Of a DNA stretch of 43,695 nucleotides, positions 43,406 to 43,695 are shown piece after piece. The DNA comes from Saprospiraceae bacterium (GTDB lineage: Bacteria; Bacteroidota; Bacteroidia; Chitinophagales; Saprospiraceae), in the NCBI GenBank assembly GCA_027008645.1, contig JALVEE010000289.1, forward strand, positions 1-43,695. Reading direction: 5' to 3'. A program made the translations under genes and the position numbers. Under the pieces are notes generated by a model. It was not told the origin of the DNA, searched no databases, and worked only from the letters and a program-made list of their open reading frames with translations. Numbering within the stretch: the stretch's first letter is position 1; every line of letters starts with the position of its first letter.

Positions 43406-43545
43406 ATCTTGGTATCTTTTACACTTTTACTCTTTGTGTTTGATATGAGTGTATTATTTTCCAGGGATTTGATCCATCCGCCTGTCTTTTTTCCTATTTC
43501 GTTGAGTTTTTCAGCGAAATGTTGATATTTCAAAACAAATATTTT
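43402..43545 (-). pseudogene. Possible C-terminal remnant of a DGR accessory protein (Avd)
   Basis: The minus strand has an open stretch of 48 codons without ATG. It reads KYQHFAEKLNEIGKKTGGWI, then KSLENN and a Lys/Ser-rich tail, and ends where the FGE-fold gene ends. The Tyr..., Leu-x-Glu-Ile-Gly..., Gly-Gly-Trp-Ile-x-Ser pattern resembles the last helix of Avd-type four-helix-bundle proteins, which end close to GGWI-x-S. Upstream there is a stop (TGA) and no matching sequence, so only a fragment would remain. It is too short to be sure; chance is possible. The rest of the end of the window (43546-43695) holds only an AATGCCA/TGGCATT hairpin at about 43557-43587. Confidence 0.35.
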
Positions 43546-43695
43546 TCATCATAAACAATGCCATGTTCATTTAACCCAACTTGGCATTATTTACAAAAAA
43601 AACACAAAAATTCAGCTATTTTTCGGACTTTCTAAAACATAAATAATTGATAATCAATTGCAGTTGTTTTTTAATTGGTGTTTGTAGTGATGTAC

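Overview
The window looks like a piece of an AT-rich Bacteroidota chromosome. Four signs point there: proteins ending in type IX secretion (T9SS) sorting domains (9656-12316, 40442-42481), a mevalonate-pathway gene pair (fni and mvaA), family-typical genes (DUF4403 lipoprotein, HYC_CC_PP protein, EttA), and several good matches to the Bacteroidota promoter -7 box TAnnTTTG. Respiratory N2O reduction together with pyruvate:ferredoxin oxidoreductase suggests a facultative or micro-aerobic life style. I cannot place it below phylum level with confidence.

Layout. (1) 40-6421, minus strand: a nos region with two adjacent full-length NosZ paralogues, a cytochrome c lipoprotein and a four-helix membrane protein. 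This is the most striking part. The first NosZ (4229-6421) keeps every CuA ligand but has replaced all seven CuZ histidines. The second (1799-4195) keeps all seven CuZ histidines, has lost the CuA cysteines, histidine and methionine, and carries a C-terminal haem c domain. The pair reads as a nitrous oxide reductase whose two copper centres have been divided between two subunits. (2) 6422-13541: a regulatory gap, a 41-residue membrane peptide, a patatin/surface-antigen protein, a T9SS-secreted thioredoxin-like protein, and a restriction-modification system fused by deletion. (3) 13539-24499: mostly housekeeping genes on the minus strand (NhaC antiporter, lipoprotein, MtfA-like peptidase, thioredoxin protein, DUF2007, LMW phosphatase, xerD-ruvC-mvaA-fni, FAH-family hydrolase), plus truA on the plus strand. 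(4) 24798-31765, plus strand: nifJ, a DUF4403 lipoprotein, a 165-bp MITE-like element and ettA. (5) 31890-42481, plus strand: a copper-resistance cluster with an HYC_CC_PP protein, CusA-, CusC- and CusB-like proteins and a T9SS-sorted multicopper oxidase, separated by repeat-rich spacers. (6) 42683-43695: a formylglycine-generating-enzyme-fold protein with a tail like a diversity-generating retroelement (DGR) variable region, abutting a possible Avd remnant on the other strand.

How the parts fit. Copper is a common thread: N2O reduction needs copper at both centres, and the window also carries a complete Cus-type efflux system and a surface copper oxidase. The nos maturation genes (nosD, F, Y, L) are not present and would be expected left of position 1. 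Intergenic DNA is rich in small hairpin repeats, several of which are related to one another across the window.
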